The translations under genes were made by a program, and so were the position numbers. Shown piece by piece: positions 17,089 to 24,703 of a stretch of DNA of 58,177 nucleotides. Under the pieces are notes generated by a model. The model was not told the origin of the DNA. It saw only the letters and a list, made by a program, of their open reading frames with translations, and did not search any database. Within the stretch, counting starts at the first letter, position 1. The number at the start of each line of letters is the position of its first letter. Source of the stretch: Desulforhopalus sp. IMCC35007 (GTDB taxonomy: Bacteria > Desulfobacterota > Desulfobulbia > Desulfobulbales > Desulfocapsaceae); the NCBI RefSeq assembly GCF_005116575.1, contig NZ_SWCN01000028.1:1-58177 (forward strand). The letters are read 5' to 3'.

Positions 17089-18366
17089 CTAAAACCGCTT
17101 TTCAAAATATGGCAGCAGTATTTCCGGAATCGTCACACTGCCATCTTCTTGTTGATAATTTTCAAGTATAGCGAGCAGGGTTCTCCCCACCGCAAGACCA
17201 GAACCATTTAAGGTATGGACCAGTCTGGATTTCTTCTGCCCATCAGGCCTGTACCTGATCGAACCCCGGCGGGCTTGAAAATCGAGAAAATTGGAGCAGG
17301 AGGAAATTTCTCTGTATGCATTTTGCCCAGGTAACCACACCTCTATGTCATAGGTCTTGCACGAGGAAAAACCGAGATCACCGCTACATAAGGTGACGAC
17401 ACGGTAGTGAAGGCCTAGAAGCTGGAGTACAGTTTCGGCCTCAACAAGTAAACTCTCCAGTTCCTGCTCGGAGGTCTCAGGCGTAGTGAACTTGACGAGC
17501 TCAACCTTATCAAATTGGTGCTGGCGGATAAGTCCTCTGGTATCCCTGCCGTGGCTTCCTGCCTCTGATCTGAAACATGGCGTGTAAGCCGTATATTTTA
17601 TGGGTAGATCTTTTTCGTTGATCGTTTCGTCACGGTGAATATTGGTTACAGGTACCTCGGCCGTGGGGATGAGGTAGAGATCCCAGTCCTTAATTTTGAA
17701 AAGATCTTCCTCAAATTTAGGTAACTGACCCGTTGCGGTCATGGTTGGGGTGTTTACCAGAAATGGTGGCAGTACCTCCGTGTAGCCATGTTTTTGCGTA
17801 TGGAGGTCAAGAAAAAAATTGATGAGTGCACGTTCAAGTTTCGAGGCAAAGCCCTTAAGCAGTGCAAAGCGGGATCCAGCCAGTTTGGCTGCGGTATCAA
17901 AGTCGATGATGTTGAGATCAGCGCCGATTTCCCAGTGGGTTTTAGGGGTAAAAGAAAAGTTTGGTTTTTCACCCCAGGTTCGCATCAGGATATTGTCTCC
18001 ATCATCCTGGCCAACGGGCACACTATCGTGGCAAAGGTTGGGAATGGCCATCACAATCTCTGATAAGCTCTCCTCGATTGCATTGAGTTCCCCATCCATT
18101 TCTTTGATTTTCTGACTGGTTTGCCGCATCTCAACGATAAGAGGGTCAGCCTGGCTTTTTTGCTCAGCGTTGCCTTTCTTGAGTTCTGCAATCTGGTCTG
18201 AGACACTGTTGCGTTTTGCCTTAAGTCCTTCAACCTCAGACAGGAGGGCAAGACGCTTTTTGTCTATGGAGGCAAAGTTGTCGACAAGAGTTGTGTCCAT
18301 TCCTCTCTTGATACATTTTTCTTTAACGAGTTCAAGGTTTTCGCGTATAAATCGTAATTCAAGCAT
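17089..18366 (-). CDS. serS: Seryl-tRNA synthetase
   Basis: Class II synthetase that charges tRNA-Ser and also tRNA-Sec, which matters here because the window encodes a selenoprotein. It has 425 residues, the standard size. The N-terminal coiled-coil arm is residues 30-100 (basic and acidic heptads). Motif 2 is [21 protein letters not shown], in two overlapping blocks, and motif 3 is [16 protein letters not shown]. It is monocistronic, with a 200-base gap separating it from the convergent mobB. Confidence 0.97.
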   Translation of the reverse strand: MLELRFIRENLELVKEKCIKRGMDTTLVDNFASIDKKRLALLSEVEGLKAKRNSVSDQIAELKKGNAEQKSQADPLIVEMRQTSQKIKEMDGELNAIEESLSEIVMAIPNLCHDSVPVGQDDGDNILMRTWGEKPNFSFTPKTHWEIGADLNIIDFDTAAKLAGSRFALLKGFASKLERALINFFLDLHTQKHGYTEVLPPFLVNTPTMTATGQLPKFEEDLFKIKDWDLYLIPTAEVPVTNIHRDETINEKDLPIKYTAYTPCFRSEAGSHGRDTRGLIRQHQFDKVELVKFTTPETSEQELESLLVEAETVLQLLGLHYRVVTLCSGDLGFSSCKTYDIEVWLPGQNAYREISSCSNFLDFQARRGSIRYRPDGQKKSRLVHTLNGSGLAVGRTLLAILENYQQEDGSVTIPEILLPYFEKRF

Positions 18367-18635
18367 AAGAGTTCATTTAGGTTGATTTGGGGGAGGCTTC
18401 TGTAGTTATTATTTCTCACCTGGTAAAGATCGGTTGAAATACTGAATTATTTAAGCCACCCTTGATTAAGTTGCGTTAGAAAAATTCATGTTTAGCACGG
18501 CTGAGGGGTGAAATCAACCTCTATAAAATTGCATTTTTAACATGCTTCTGATACGTTAGCCTTCTGATGTGTTACTGTTCAATGTTGTCCTTTTTATAAG
18601 AGACGCAAAAATCACCTGAATCCCGCGATCCTTCC

Positions 18636-19358
18636 ATGGCTGCACATATAAAACTTATTACCTTTGTAGGTGAATTGCGAAAATCGATTCGTAATCTGGC
18701 TCTGATTCTTGCGCTGCTGACCCTGGTTGTTTTTTTCCTCTCCCCACAACTGCTCCAGTTTGTACAACAGCACCTTGCGAATAAACTTTATTTCTTTTCT
18801 GTGGCCGGGCCATTTCTTGCGCATGTCAAACTTTCCCTTTTTGCGGCGCTCTATGCGTTAATGCCATGGTTTGCCACAGTACTCTGGCGGGCAATGGGAA
18901 AACCCTTTGGTGTCGGGCCTGGCCAGTTGTTTTTCTTTATTTTCTTTACCTGTCTTTTATTTTACGTGGGAACCATCTTCTGTTATTTTATTACCTTGCC
19001 GTTTGGAATTAAATTTCTCCTTGGTTTTGGCTCAGAGGAGTTGAAACCGGTGATCTCTATAGGTAAATTTGTTAATTTTGTGACCATATTTATACTTGCT
19101 TTCGGGACGATCTTCGAGCTGCCCATATTTATGGTTTTTTCTGCCAAGGTAGGGGTTTTCAGTCGTACATTCTTTGAAAAGAACAGGCGCTACGCCCTGC
19201 TTTTAATCGCCATTCTCTCTGCCCTTTTGACACCGACACCCGATATTGTAAATATGCTGTTAATGGGAGGCCCACTCTATCTTTTATACGAATCGGGTAT
19301 TGTCATATTAAAGGTACTTCGATTCAAGCCTGCGGATTCATCTTCACCGCAGGCTTAA
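18636..19358 (+). CDS. tatC: Twin-arginine translocase subunit TatC, divergent
   Basis: A 240-residue six-helix membrane protein. TatC features are GELRKSIRNL at the N-terminus (usual HLxELRxR, with the Glu kept), SVAGPFLAHVKLSLF, FGTIFELPIFM, and LLTPTPDIVNMLLMGGPLYLLYE. The cytoplasmic loop that contains Glu103 in E. coli (KHERR) reads GKPFGVGPGQ here, so this signal-binding Glu is absent by eye alignment. No tatA or tatB lies nearby. It may be a second, specialised TatC or a lineage-specific variant that exports FdhA and the small Tat protein. Confidence 0.9.
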   Translation: MAAHIKLITFVGELRKSIRNLALILALLTLVVFFLSPQLLQFVQQHLANKLYFFSVAGPFLAHVKLSLFAALYALMPWFATVLWRAMGKPFGVGPGQLFFFIFFTCLLFYVGTIFCYFITLPFGIKFLLGFGSEELKPVISIGKFVNFVTIFILAFGTIFELPIFMVFSAKVGVFSRTFFEKNRRYALLLIAILSALLTPTPDIVNMLLMGGPLYLLYESGIVILKVLRFKPADSSSPQA

Positions 19359-19390
19359 ATCGGTGAGGAAGGTGATGCAACAAGTGTGTT

Positions 19391-19810
19391 TTAATCAATT
19401 TCAACAGTTTCTATATTGTTTTTTTGCAAAAGAGCTGCGGTAACTCCTTTATTGCCGGTTACTCCGCAGGAGGGACTGCGTGCTTTGAGGAGAGCTTTTG
19501 TAACCCCCAGTAATTGAGCCACCTTCAGGGTTTGTTCAGCCCCCAGGGTAAATTCGGATGTGACATCAACACCGTTTCTCGTGACCACGAGGGCATTATG
19601 GTCAAGGACGTCATCGCCATCTCCACCTATGAGATCTGCGGCGTCTCTTGGAGTAGGTAAACCACCAAGCTGTTCCGGGCAGACGGGGATCAAGATTGCG
19701 TTCTCCAGCTCTTTTTCTGCAATGGGATATTTTTTTGTCTTTTGATCGTAGCGTGTGCAGAGGCCGAGGAGACAACTACTGATTAAATAAACTGGTCGTG
19801 TTGTACACAT
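19391..19810 (-). CDS. DUF523 family protein
   Basis: A 139-residue cytoplasmic protein with the family signatures SCLLGLCTRYDQK, PVCPEQLGGLPTPRDAA and KARSPSCGVTG. The conserved Cys residues suggest a metal- or sulfur-linked role. The function is not established. It is divergent from ftsB with only 14 bases between the start codons, so one of the two promoters must lie inside the opposite gene. Confidence 0.92.
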   Translation of the reverse strand: MCTTRPVYLISSCLLGLCTRYDQKTKKYPIAEKELENAILIPVCPEQLGGLPTPRDAADLIGGDGDDVLDHNALVVTRNGVDVTSEFTLGAEQTLKVAQLLGVTKALLKARSPSCGVTGNKGVTAALLQKNNIETVEID

Positions 19811-19824
19811 AGTGAAAATATATT

Positions 19825-20229
19825 ATGGCAATTCCAAATAGAAAACCGAGGCCTTCTCAAAAATCTTCGGCCCACGAAAAAAATCGTTTCAAAAAGCAGG
19901 CGGTAATTATCGTCCTGCTGGCTCTTCTGTGGTTATTCTTTGCTCCTGGGCTGGGGATTGTCTCCTATATGAGCAAAAAATCAGAATTTAAACGGTTGCA
20001 ACAACAGTCGAGTGAACTCCAAAAAGCAAATGTAGAATTGCAGGAAGAAATAGATAAACTTCTTACCGATCCCGTCTATCTGGAAAAAATAGCCCGGGAA
20101 AAGTTCCAACTGTTGAAACCAAACGAAAAAGTCTACGATTTTTCCAGGAAAACAACGTCCGCTAAAGATGATCAAGACGACCGGGACGACCTCGACGACC
20201 TCGACGAAACTGATAAGAAAAATGATTAA
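19825..20229 (+). CDS. ftsB: Septum formation initiator FtsB/DivIC family
   Basis: A 134-residue bitopic cell-division protein. A basic N-terminus (about 26 residues) is followed by one membrane helix (VIIVLLALLWLFFAPGLGIV), a coiled coil (KSEFKRLQQQSSELQKANVE and on to about residue 80) and the family motif DPVYLEKIAREKFQLLKPNEKVY. It should join FtsL and FtsQ at the division site. The last 25 residues are very acidic (repeated DD). A hairpin terminator begins in the stop codon. Confidence 0.9.
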   Translation: MAIPNRKPRPSQKSSAHEKNRFKKQAVIIVLLALLWLFFAPGLGIVSYMSKKSEFKRLQQQSSELQKANVELQEEIDKLLTDPVYLEKIAREKFQLLKPNEKVYDFSRKTTSAKDDQDDRDDLDDLDETDKKND

Positions 20230-20259
20230 AGGGGCGGGAAATTTTTTTTCCGCCCCTTT
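20228..20259. terminator. Terminator hairpin between ftsB and the convergent zinc-ribbon gene
   Basis: AAAGGGGCGG pairs with CCGCCCCTTT around a loop that contains eight T. The T run lies in the loop rather than after the stem. Because flanking genes converge here, it probably serves both strands. Confidence 0.65.
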
Positions 20260-20312
20260 GACCGCCATTGCTCTTTATTGAGGACTCTCACGGAATCCTT
20301 GTTTTATGACGC

Positions 20313-20516
20313 TCAGGAGAAGCGTGAATTGCCTCCGCATCCAGAGGAGGCAAGCGGGATTCCAATACCACTGAGCGGTGCTCCCGCAGAAATCAATTTG
20401 GTGACATTGGCGCTTTTGCAGGTAGGACATTGGATCTTCTGATCATCTTTAGCGGAAGTTGTGAGCAGTTCAAATTCTTTGTTACAGTCCTTACATTTGT
20501 ATTCATAAATCGGCAT
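20313..20516 (-). CDS. FmdB-type small zinc-ribbon protein
   Basis: A 67-residue protein beginning MPIYEYKCKDCNKEFE with a second CPTC pair near residues 32-35, the pattern of FmdB/CxxC_CxxC_SSSS regulatory zinc ribbons. The tail is Gly/Ser-rich (SSGCGGNSRFS). GGAG 9 bases upstream favours the ATG at 20516 over the ATG two codons earlier. Some homologues are linked to formamidase or formate-related loci, but the function is generally unknown. Confidence 0.88.
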   Translation of the reverse strand: MPIYEYKCKDCNKEFELLTTSAKDDQKIQCPTCKSANVTKLISAGAPLSGIGIPLASSGCGGNSRFS

Positions 20517-20583
20517 GATCATTTACTCCGGATAACATTTTATAGATACTGTTTACGACCCACACCTAGAGTGTTGTGTTCAG

Positions 20584-21006
20584 CTAGGAGAGCAGGTCCG
20601 TAAATATCGAACATTGTTTGCATATTTCAAGTTTCTCTTTTTTGGTAGTGTCAAGCGTACATTCACACAGGGTGCCACTGAGATACCAGCAAAGGTGTCC
20701 ACTCTGAAATTCCCATGCAGGACAATTCTCTTTAATGGTACATTTTTTCAACTCCCAGCAGGGTTGGAGCCCGTCTTTTCTTCCTCGCTGGTTAATGAGC
20801 AAAAAATAAATGTGTTTTTCTATGTGGTTAGGAATTGTACGCCACCCTTGCTCATAGCTATGAATGGTCTTGAGTGACATGCCAAGGAGTTCTGAAAGTT
20901 GTTTTTGAGTCTTGCCAAGTTTTTTTCTTGCAAGACTAAATTCTTCTTTGGTCAAGAGCAATACCTCATTGTGTAAGTTTGATCCATTCGAAAACAGCTG
21001 TGACAT
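20584..21006 (-). CDS. XRE-type HTH protein with a Cys-rich two-CW domain
   Basis: A 140-residue fusion. Residues 18-75 form an XRE helix-turn-helix (LGKTQKQLSELLGMSLKTIH then SYEQGWRTIP). The rest is Cys/Trp-rich: CWELKKCTIKENCPAWEF, HLCWYLSGTLCECT and CKQCSIF, with seven to eight Cys suited to an Fe-S cluster or zinc. This matches a HTH/two-CW architecture I associate with deltaproteobacteria. A redox- or metal-sensing regulator is inferred. No target is evident; the lipoprotein gene starting 189 bases away in the opposite direction is a candidate. Confidence 0.82.
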   Translation of the reverse strand: MSQLFSNGSNLHNEVLLLTKEEFSLARKKLGKTQKQLSELLGMSLKTIHSYEQGWRTIPNHIEKHIYFLLINQRGRKDGLQPCWELKKCTIKENCPAWEFQSGHLCWYLSGTLCECTLDTTKKEKLEICKQCSIFTDLLS

Positions 21007-21194
21007 TCTCTTCTAGATTAATAATCATATGTTCAATAATTACCAAAAAATGATACGAATGGCTGTACTTTATCAAGGATAACAAAAAATATTATCTAAT
21101 TTGTGGTGCATTGATTACTATATTGTTGTTTGTGGCACAGCATACAGTTATACCCCTATATTTTTTGAAAAACATAAAAAAGGAATAATATTCT

Positions 21195-21701
21195 ATGGAT
21201 AAGATAATGAAGCTGTGGTCGCTGATTGCTCTTTGTTGTTTCTTGTTGGTCGGGTGTGCAAGGTTTATTGTGCCGGAAGCCGGGACGATTTCCCATGTGG
21301 ACAGCCGGATTGCATATTCAGATGAAGACAAACAGGACGGGGTTTTCACAACAAAAGATATGATTTTAGAGTACTCACTGATCCAGGAGGAAAATGGAGC
21401 CCGTTTCACCGGAGAACTCGTATTCGACAGGAGTCTTACCGACTCTTATCCGGTACTAAAGACGTTTTTTCTGAAAATGAGTTGGGTGGACAATAACGGG
21501 GCTGTTCTCATGACCTCTGATGTTACACCTTTTTTCAGTCATTTAGCGGGAGTGCCGAATAAACTGAAAATTGACAAGAAAATTGAAACCGTTTCAGGAA
21601 GTAAATACATAATATTTAACTATTTTGGTGTTTTTCGGGGACAAAAACCAGACGTTAGTGACGAGTGGAGTATTTTCTATTTTCCTTTTGAAAGATCTTA
21701 A
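21195..21701 (+). CDS. Hypothetical lipoprotein
   Basis: A 168-residue protein with a lipoprotein signal: hydrophobic WSLIALCCFLLVGC, with Cys21 as the likely lipidation site. The mature part contains beta-rich segments such as ENGARFTGELVFDRS and GSKYIIFNYFGVFRGQKP. I do not recognise a family. A ribosome site AAGGA lies about 10 bases before the ATG. The 180 bases upstream are AT-rich and shared with the divergent HTH/two-CW gene, so the two could be co-regulated. Confidence 0.75.
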   Translation: MDKIMKLWSLIALCCFLLVGCARFIVPEAGTISHVDSRIAYSDEDKQDGVFTTKDMILEYSLIQEENGARFTGELVFDRSLTDSYPVLKTFFLKMSWVDNNGAVLMTSDVTPFFSHLAGVPNKLKIDKKIETVSGSKYIIFNYFGVFRGQKPDVSDEWSIFYFPFERS

Positions 21702-21841
21702 GAGTGCTTTTACAATCAAAAATATTGTTCAAAACCGAGATACAGTATAGATTTCACATTTGCCTTATGTGTTTATATTCACGGTGTAAAATGTATTAAA
21801 TTGGTCCAAAGCCGGGGGCTTTCCGGTATTGAGGTGAGACA

Positions 21842-21877
21842 ATGAATTTCATAAGACGAGGCGGTTTTGGCGGATAA
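21842..21877 (+). CDS. Possible 11-codon leader peptide overlapping the UDG-like gene
   Basis: ATG at 21842, preceded by GGTGAG, opens an 11-codon frame (MNFIRRGGFGG) that ends in TAA at 21875-21877. Its end overlaps the TTG start of the next gene in another frame. This geometry would allow translational coupling, but chance is possible. Confidence 0.3.
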   Translation: MNFIRRGGFGG

Positions 21878-22682
21878 TCAGCTAGATTTTTATGCAGGGC
21901 TGCAGTCTCTGCTGAAATACCATGAAGAGATTGGTATCGATTCGCTACCACTGGGTGATGAGATACGCAAATTTCTCAGCCTAAGCCCTCCAATCCCTTC
22001 TGTAATAAAGCCTGTGGAGTCTCTTTCTGATCAGGAACTCCCTGCTGCCGGTACAATTCTGGAGAGAAAGGAAACAACAAAGGTTTCAACAGAGTCGATA
22101 TTTACAATAGCCGACATCGAAAAGGAGGTTGCGTCCTGTAGAGACTGTGAACTGCACCAAAAACGAATATATCCGGTTGCAGGCAGAGGAGACATTCCGG
22201 TCCGTCTCATGATTATAGGGGACTGGTTGTCACTTTCCGGAACCACGGCACCTGTTGCCGGTCAACTCTTTGGCCTGCAGCAGGATCAGATGCTCTTTCG
22301 CATGCTTGCTGCCATGAAAATCGATGCACAGGATGTTTTCATTACTAATGTGATCAAGTGTGCGATATCGGATACTTGCCAGCCTAAGGCCAGCCACGTC
22401 CAGACCTGCGTGGGTTTTCTAAAAAAACAGATAGACCTGATACGCCCCCAGTATATCTGTACCATGGGCATGGTTGCGGCGCGTGCAGTTCTGGAGCGCT
22501 CTCTGCCTCTCTCCCGGCTGCGAGGGAAGTTTCACGATTATACACTTCCGGGTGGAGGAGCAATCCCCGTGCTCACCACGTATCATCCCAGCTATCTTCT
22601 ACAGAACCCGGAGATGAAAAAGGCAACCTGGAATGATCTGCAGATTCTTGCCCATAAGATGGGCTCACTGCCTGCTAAGTAG
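21867..22682 (+). CDS. Family-4-like uracil-DNA glycosylase, [4Fe-4S] type, divergent active site
   Basis: A 271-residue protein of the UDG superfamily. The four cluster ligands of family 4 are present: Cys91 and Cys94 (CRDCELH), Cys165 (NVIKC) and Cys181 (CVGFLKKQI). The late motif TYHPSYLLQNP is also kept. The first catalytic motif, usually GExPGxxED, reads GDWLSLSGTTAP near residues 118-129, so ordinary uracil excision is doubtful. About 80 N-terminal residues precede the core. The start is TTG, with GAGG 6 bases upstream; no better in-frame start is seen. It converges with the PqqD-like gene with 1 base between the stops. Confidence 0.82.
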   Translation: MADNQLDFYAGLQSLLKYHEEIGIDSLPLGDEIRKFLSLSPPIPSVIKPVESLSDQELPAAGTILERKETTKVSTESIFTIADIEKEVASCRDCELHQKRIYPVAGRGDIPVRLMIIGDWLSLSGTTAPVAGQLFGLQQDQMLFRMLAAMKIDAQDVFITNVIKCAISDTCQPKASHVQTCVGFLKKQIDLIRPQYICTMGMVAARAVLERSLPLSRLRGKFHDYTLPGGGAIPVLTTYHPSYLLQNPEMKKATWNDLQILAHKMGSLPAK

Positions 22683-22683
22683 A

Positions 22684-23085
22684 CTATTTCAGGAGGATCA
22701 GTCCGCGCCTGCCGAGTTCGCGTAAAAAGGTGGTGACGGAGATTTCCGCTTCCTGCAGGGAAAGGTCTGTAGCCGGGGCCATCTCCTTAATGATGGTCTT
22801 TACATCTGTTGTACCGTCTATCATCAGCCAGACCCTGCTACCGATGGCATCGAGCTGCAGTTTTTTGCTCAATTTCTGCTCTACCCCCTTGTTGAATCTC
22901 TTACTCAGGCTAATGAAAAAAGGTTTTAACTGCAGAGGATACTCAATGATGATCTCGCCATTATCTTGTTGACTCCATTCTACCGCAGATGACTTTTCAG
23001 GTATGCAGGCCAGGGATTCTGTGCGGGTGACCGGATGTACAGGCTTATCGGCTTTATTCTTACTCAACAATTTTGAAATTTTCAT
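22684..23085 (-). CDS. PqqD-like (RRE-fold) protein, last gene of the giant-permease operon
   Basis: A 133-residue protein. The C-terminal half fits PqqD: LDAIGSRVWLMIDGTTDVKT near residues 78-97 followed by a helix pair ending FLRELGRRGLILLK. PqqD domains bind precursor peptides for modifying enzymes. The N-terminal 75 residues have no family match that I know. No radical-SAM enzyme or obvious precursor peptide is in the window. The gene overlaps the upstream 290-residue gene by 26 bases, so they are translated together. Confidence 0.82.
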   Translation of the reverse strand: MKISKLLSKNKADKPVHPVTRTESLACIPEKSSAVEWSQQDNGEIIIEYPLQLKPFFISLSKRFNKGVEQKLSKKLQLDAIGSRVWLMIDGTTDVKTIIKEMAPATDLSLQEAEISVTTFLRELGRRGLILLK

Positions 23086-23932
23086 AGTATGAAATGAGAT
23101 CCGTTGGAGCTAAAGGATGGGGTGACGAGGCAATATAGGCAAGGAGGCGGTCATACTCGGGAGGCCTCCATATTTTTGCCTGGATAAATGGTTTTTCCTT
23201 TCTCATCCTATAGAGCAGCTGTCTTGCCACAGACGGAGTTCTCTGGCCTGTGCAGACTGTGTTCGTTGAATCGATGGAAAGATTGAGGCCTTTTACGCCT
23301 GCAAGGGTCTGGAGGATTTGTGGTAAAGGCTGTGCTGCCAGGCGGCTCTTCGCCTGGCTCAGCCTGCAGAACTGCAGGTTGCTGCTCCCTGCGGTAAAAG
23401 AGATACGGGTAAGCCCTGCCTTAAAACTGTAATCTTTTAGAAAATGATCTTCAGGAAGACGGAGTGAAATATCCTGAATTTGCCAGAGACTGCCGTCTAA
23501 ATCATGACATGACAGGGAGTTAAGGGCTTTAGCTGTTTCCTGTTCCTGTAGATTCGTGTGGTTGAGTTGTTGAAAAAGAATGAGGGTATGACAACTGTCA
23601 CAATAGCAGATTCCTCCGTTTGCAAGGGGGTCTTTACCCTTATAATAGCGGAGGTGAGTAAATGTATCTGCAAGCGGTTTCAACTCAACGGGCAAGGTCG
23701 CTGGACTGCTGTTAACACCCAGTTTCTCCCACCAGGAATCACTTTGTTGCTGCCATTTGTGAGGACGCAGTTCACTGAGATGACTCCAGCGGATATGAAA
23801 AACAGGGTTGAAATCGTCTTCAAAGATAAGGTGTCCAGGTGCTGAGACGATAGCTTCCCAATGGTTCGGAACGTTCAGCCGAATGCCGTTCCAGGCAATT
23901 GGCCTGAGCCTGGATGGAGCTGTATTATTCAC
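23060..23932 (-). CDS. Uncharacterised 290-residue protein, linked to PqqD-like
   Basis: No family recognised. It has no signal peptide or membrane segment. The N-terminus WNGIRLNVPNHWEAIV...GHLIFEDD followed by PVFHIRWSHL looks like a compact beta domain. A CYCDSC motif near residue 109 could bind metal. The start is a GTG sharing one base with the stop of the upstream secreted-protein gene (TAGTG), and the end overlaps the PqqD-like gene by 26 bases. The tight packing indicates joint function with its neighbours. Confidence 0.78.
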   Translation of the reverse strand: MNNTAPSRLRPIAWNGIRLNVPNHWEAIVSAPGHLIFEDDFNPVFHIRWSHLSELRPHKWQQQSDSWWEKLGVNSSPATLPVELKPLADTFTHLRYYKGKDPLANGGICYCDSCHTLILFQQLNHTNLQEQETAKALNSLSCHDLDGSLWQIQDISLRLPEDHFLKDYSFKAGLTRISFTAGSSNLQFCRLSQAKSRLAAQPLPQILQTLAGVKGLNLSIDSTNTVCTGQRTPSVARQLLYRMRKEKPFIQAKIWRPPEYDRLLAYIASSPHPLAPTDLISYYENFKIVE

Positions 23933-24540
23933 TATTGTGCTTGCGGTATGAGATGAGGCCAGTCACTTTTTTTCAGTTCTTCCTGGCGGCTGGGATCGAA
24001 TTTCATCATATTCTGCTCACACATCTCATTAAAGCAGCGACGTTCTTCGGCAATTTTACCGGGGTAGGATAATTTGATCATATTGCCTATTGTTTCGTTG
24101 GAATCTTTGCTGTTGTGCTGCAGTTTCAGGATGACCTCATTGTTGTCTTTGTCGGTGAAATGCCATTTCCAGATATATTTGACACCGAAAGAATCTCCAC
24201 TCCAGGTATCCGGATCTCCATACTGAATTTTAATCTTTTTCAGCAGTGTGTTGTAGAATTCCTTACTTTTATCTTCGTATTTCATGTCAATTTTGAGGAT
24301 GGTGTCCTTGTGTAGACAGACACCATAGCCAATGACACCTTTTCGAAAGCCATGCCAGTCGGTGACCACCATCTCTTTCATGAAATTCGAGTCGATGATA
24401 TCTGGATAGGCAGAGATTTCGCTGCCAAGGGAGATGCCGGCAATGGAGATAGGTACAGGCTTTCCTGTTGCAGAATCCGCAGCGGCGGCGAAAGGGAGTA
24501 AGCAGAGCATTACTGTCAACTGTAATAACGTTATTTTCAT
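23932..24540 (-). CDS. Secreted hypothetical protein of the giant-permease operon
   Basis: A 202-residue protein with a clear signal peptide (ITLLQLTVMLCLLPFAAAAD). The mature part has PVPISIAGISLGSEISAYPD, a pattern seen in small exported proteins that begin with an IxGIxLG strand, and a WKWHFTDKDNNEVILKL strand. Two Cys (CFNEMC) near the end could form a disulfide. GAGG lies 5 bases before the ATG. Function unknown; it is probably a periplasmic partner of the neighbouring membrane complex. Confidence 0.78.
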   Translation of the reverse strand: MKITLLQLTVMLCLLPFAAAADSATGKPVPISIAGISLGSEISAYPDIIDSNFMKEMVVTDWHGFRKGVIGYGVCLHKDTILKIDMKYEDKSKEFYNTLLKKIKIQYGDPDTWSGDSFGVKYIWKWHFTDKDNNEVILKLQHNSKDSNETIGNMIKLSYPGKIAEERRCFNEMCEQNMMKFDPSRQEELKKSDWPHLIPQAQ

Positions 24541-24703
24541 AAGATCCTCATTCCTGTTTTCTTCAAGATCAACTCACTCCCCTGTTTGAGACAATGGGGC
24601 TCTGCAAAAGAGGTGTCAAGTAGAGAATTGGTATGATTCCAGTGAGGAGCTGCAGCGGTATCGAAATTATCAAATTGAGGTAAATATCTGATGATACCTG
24701 GCC

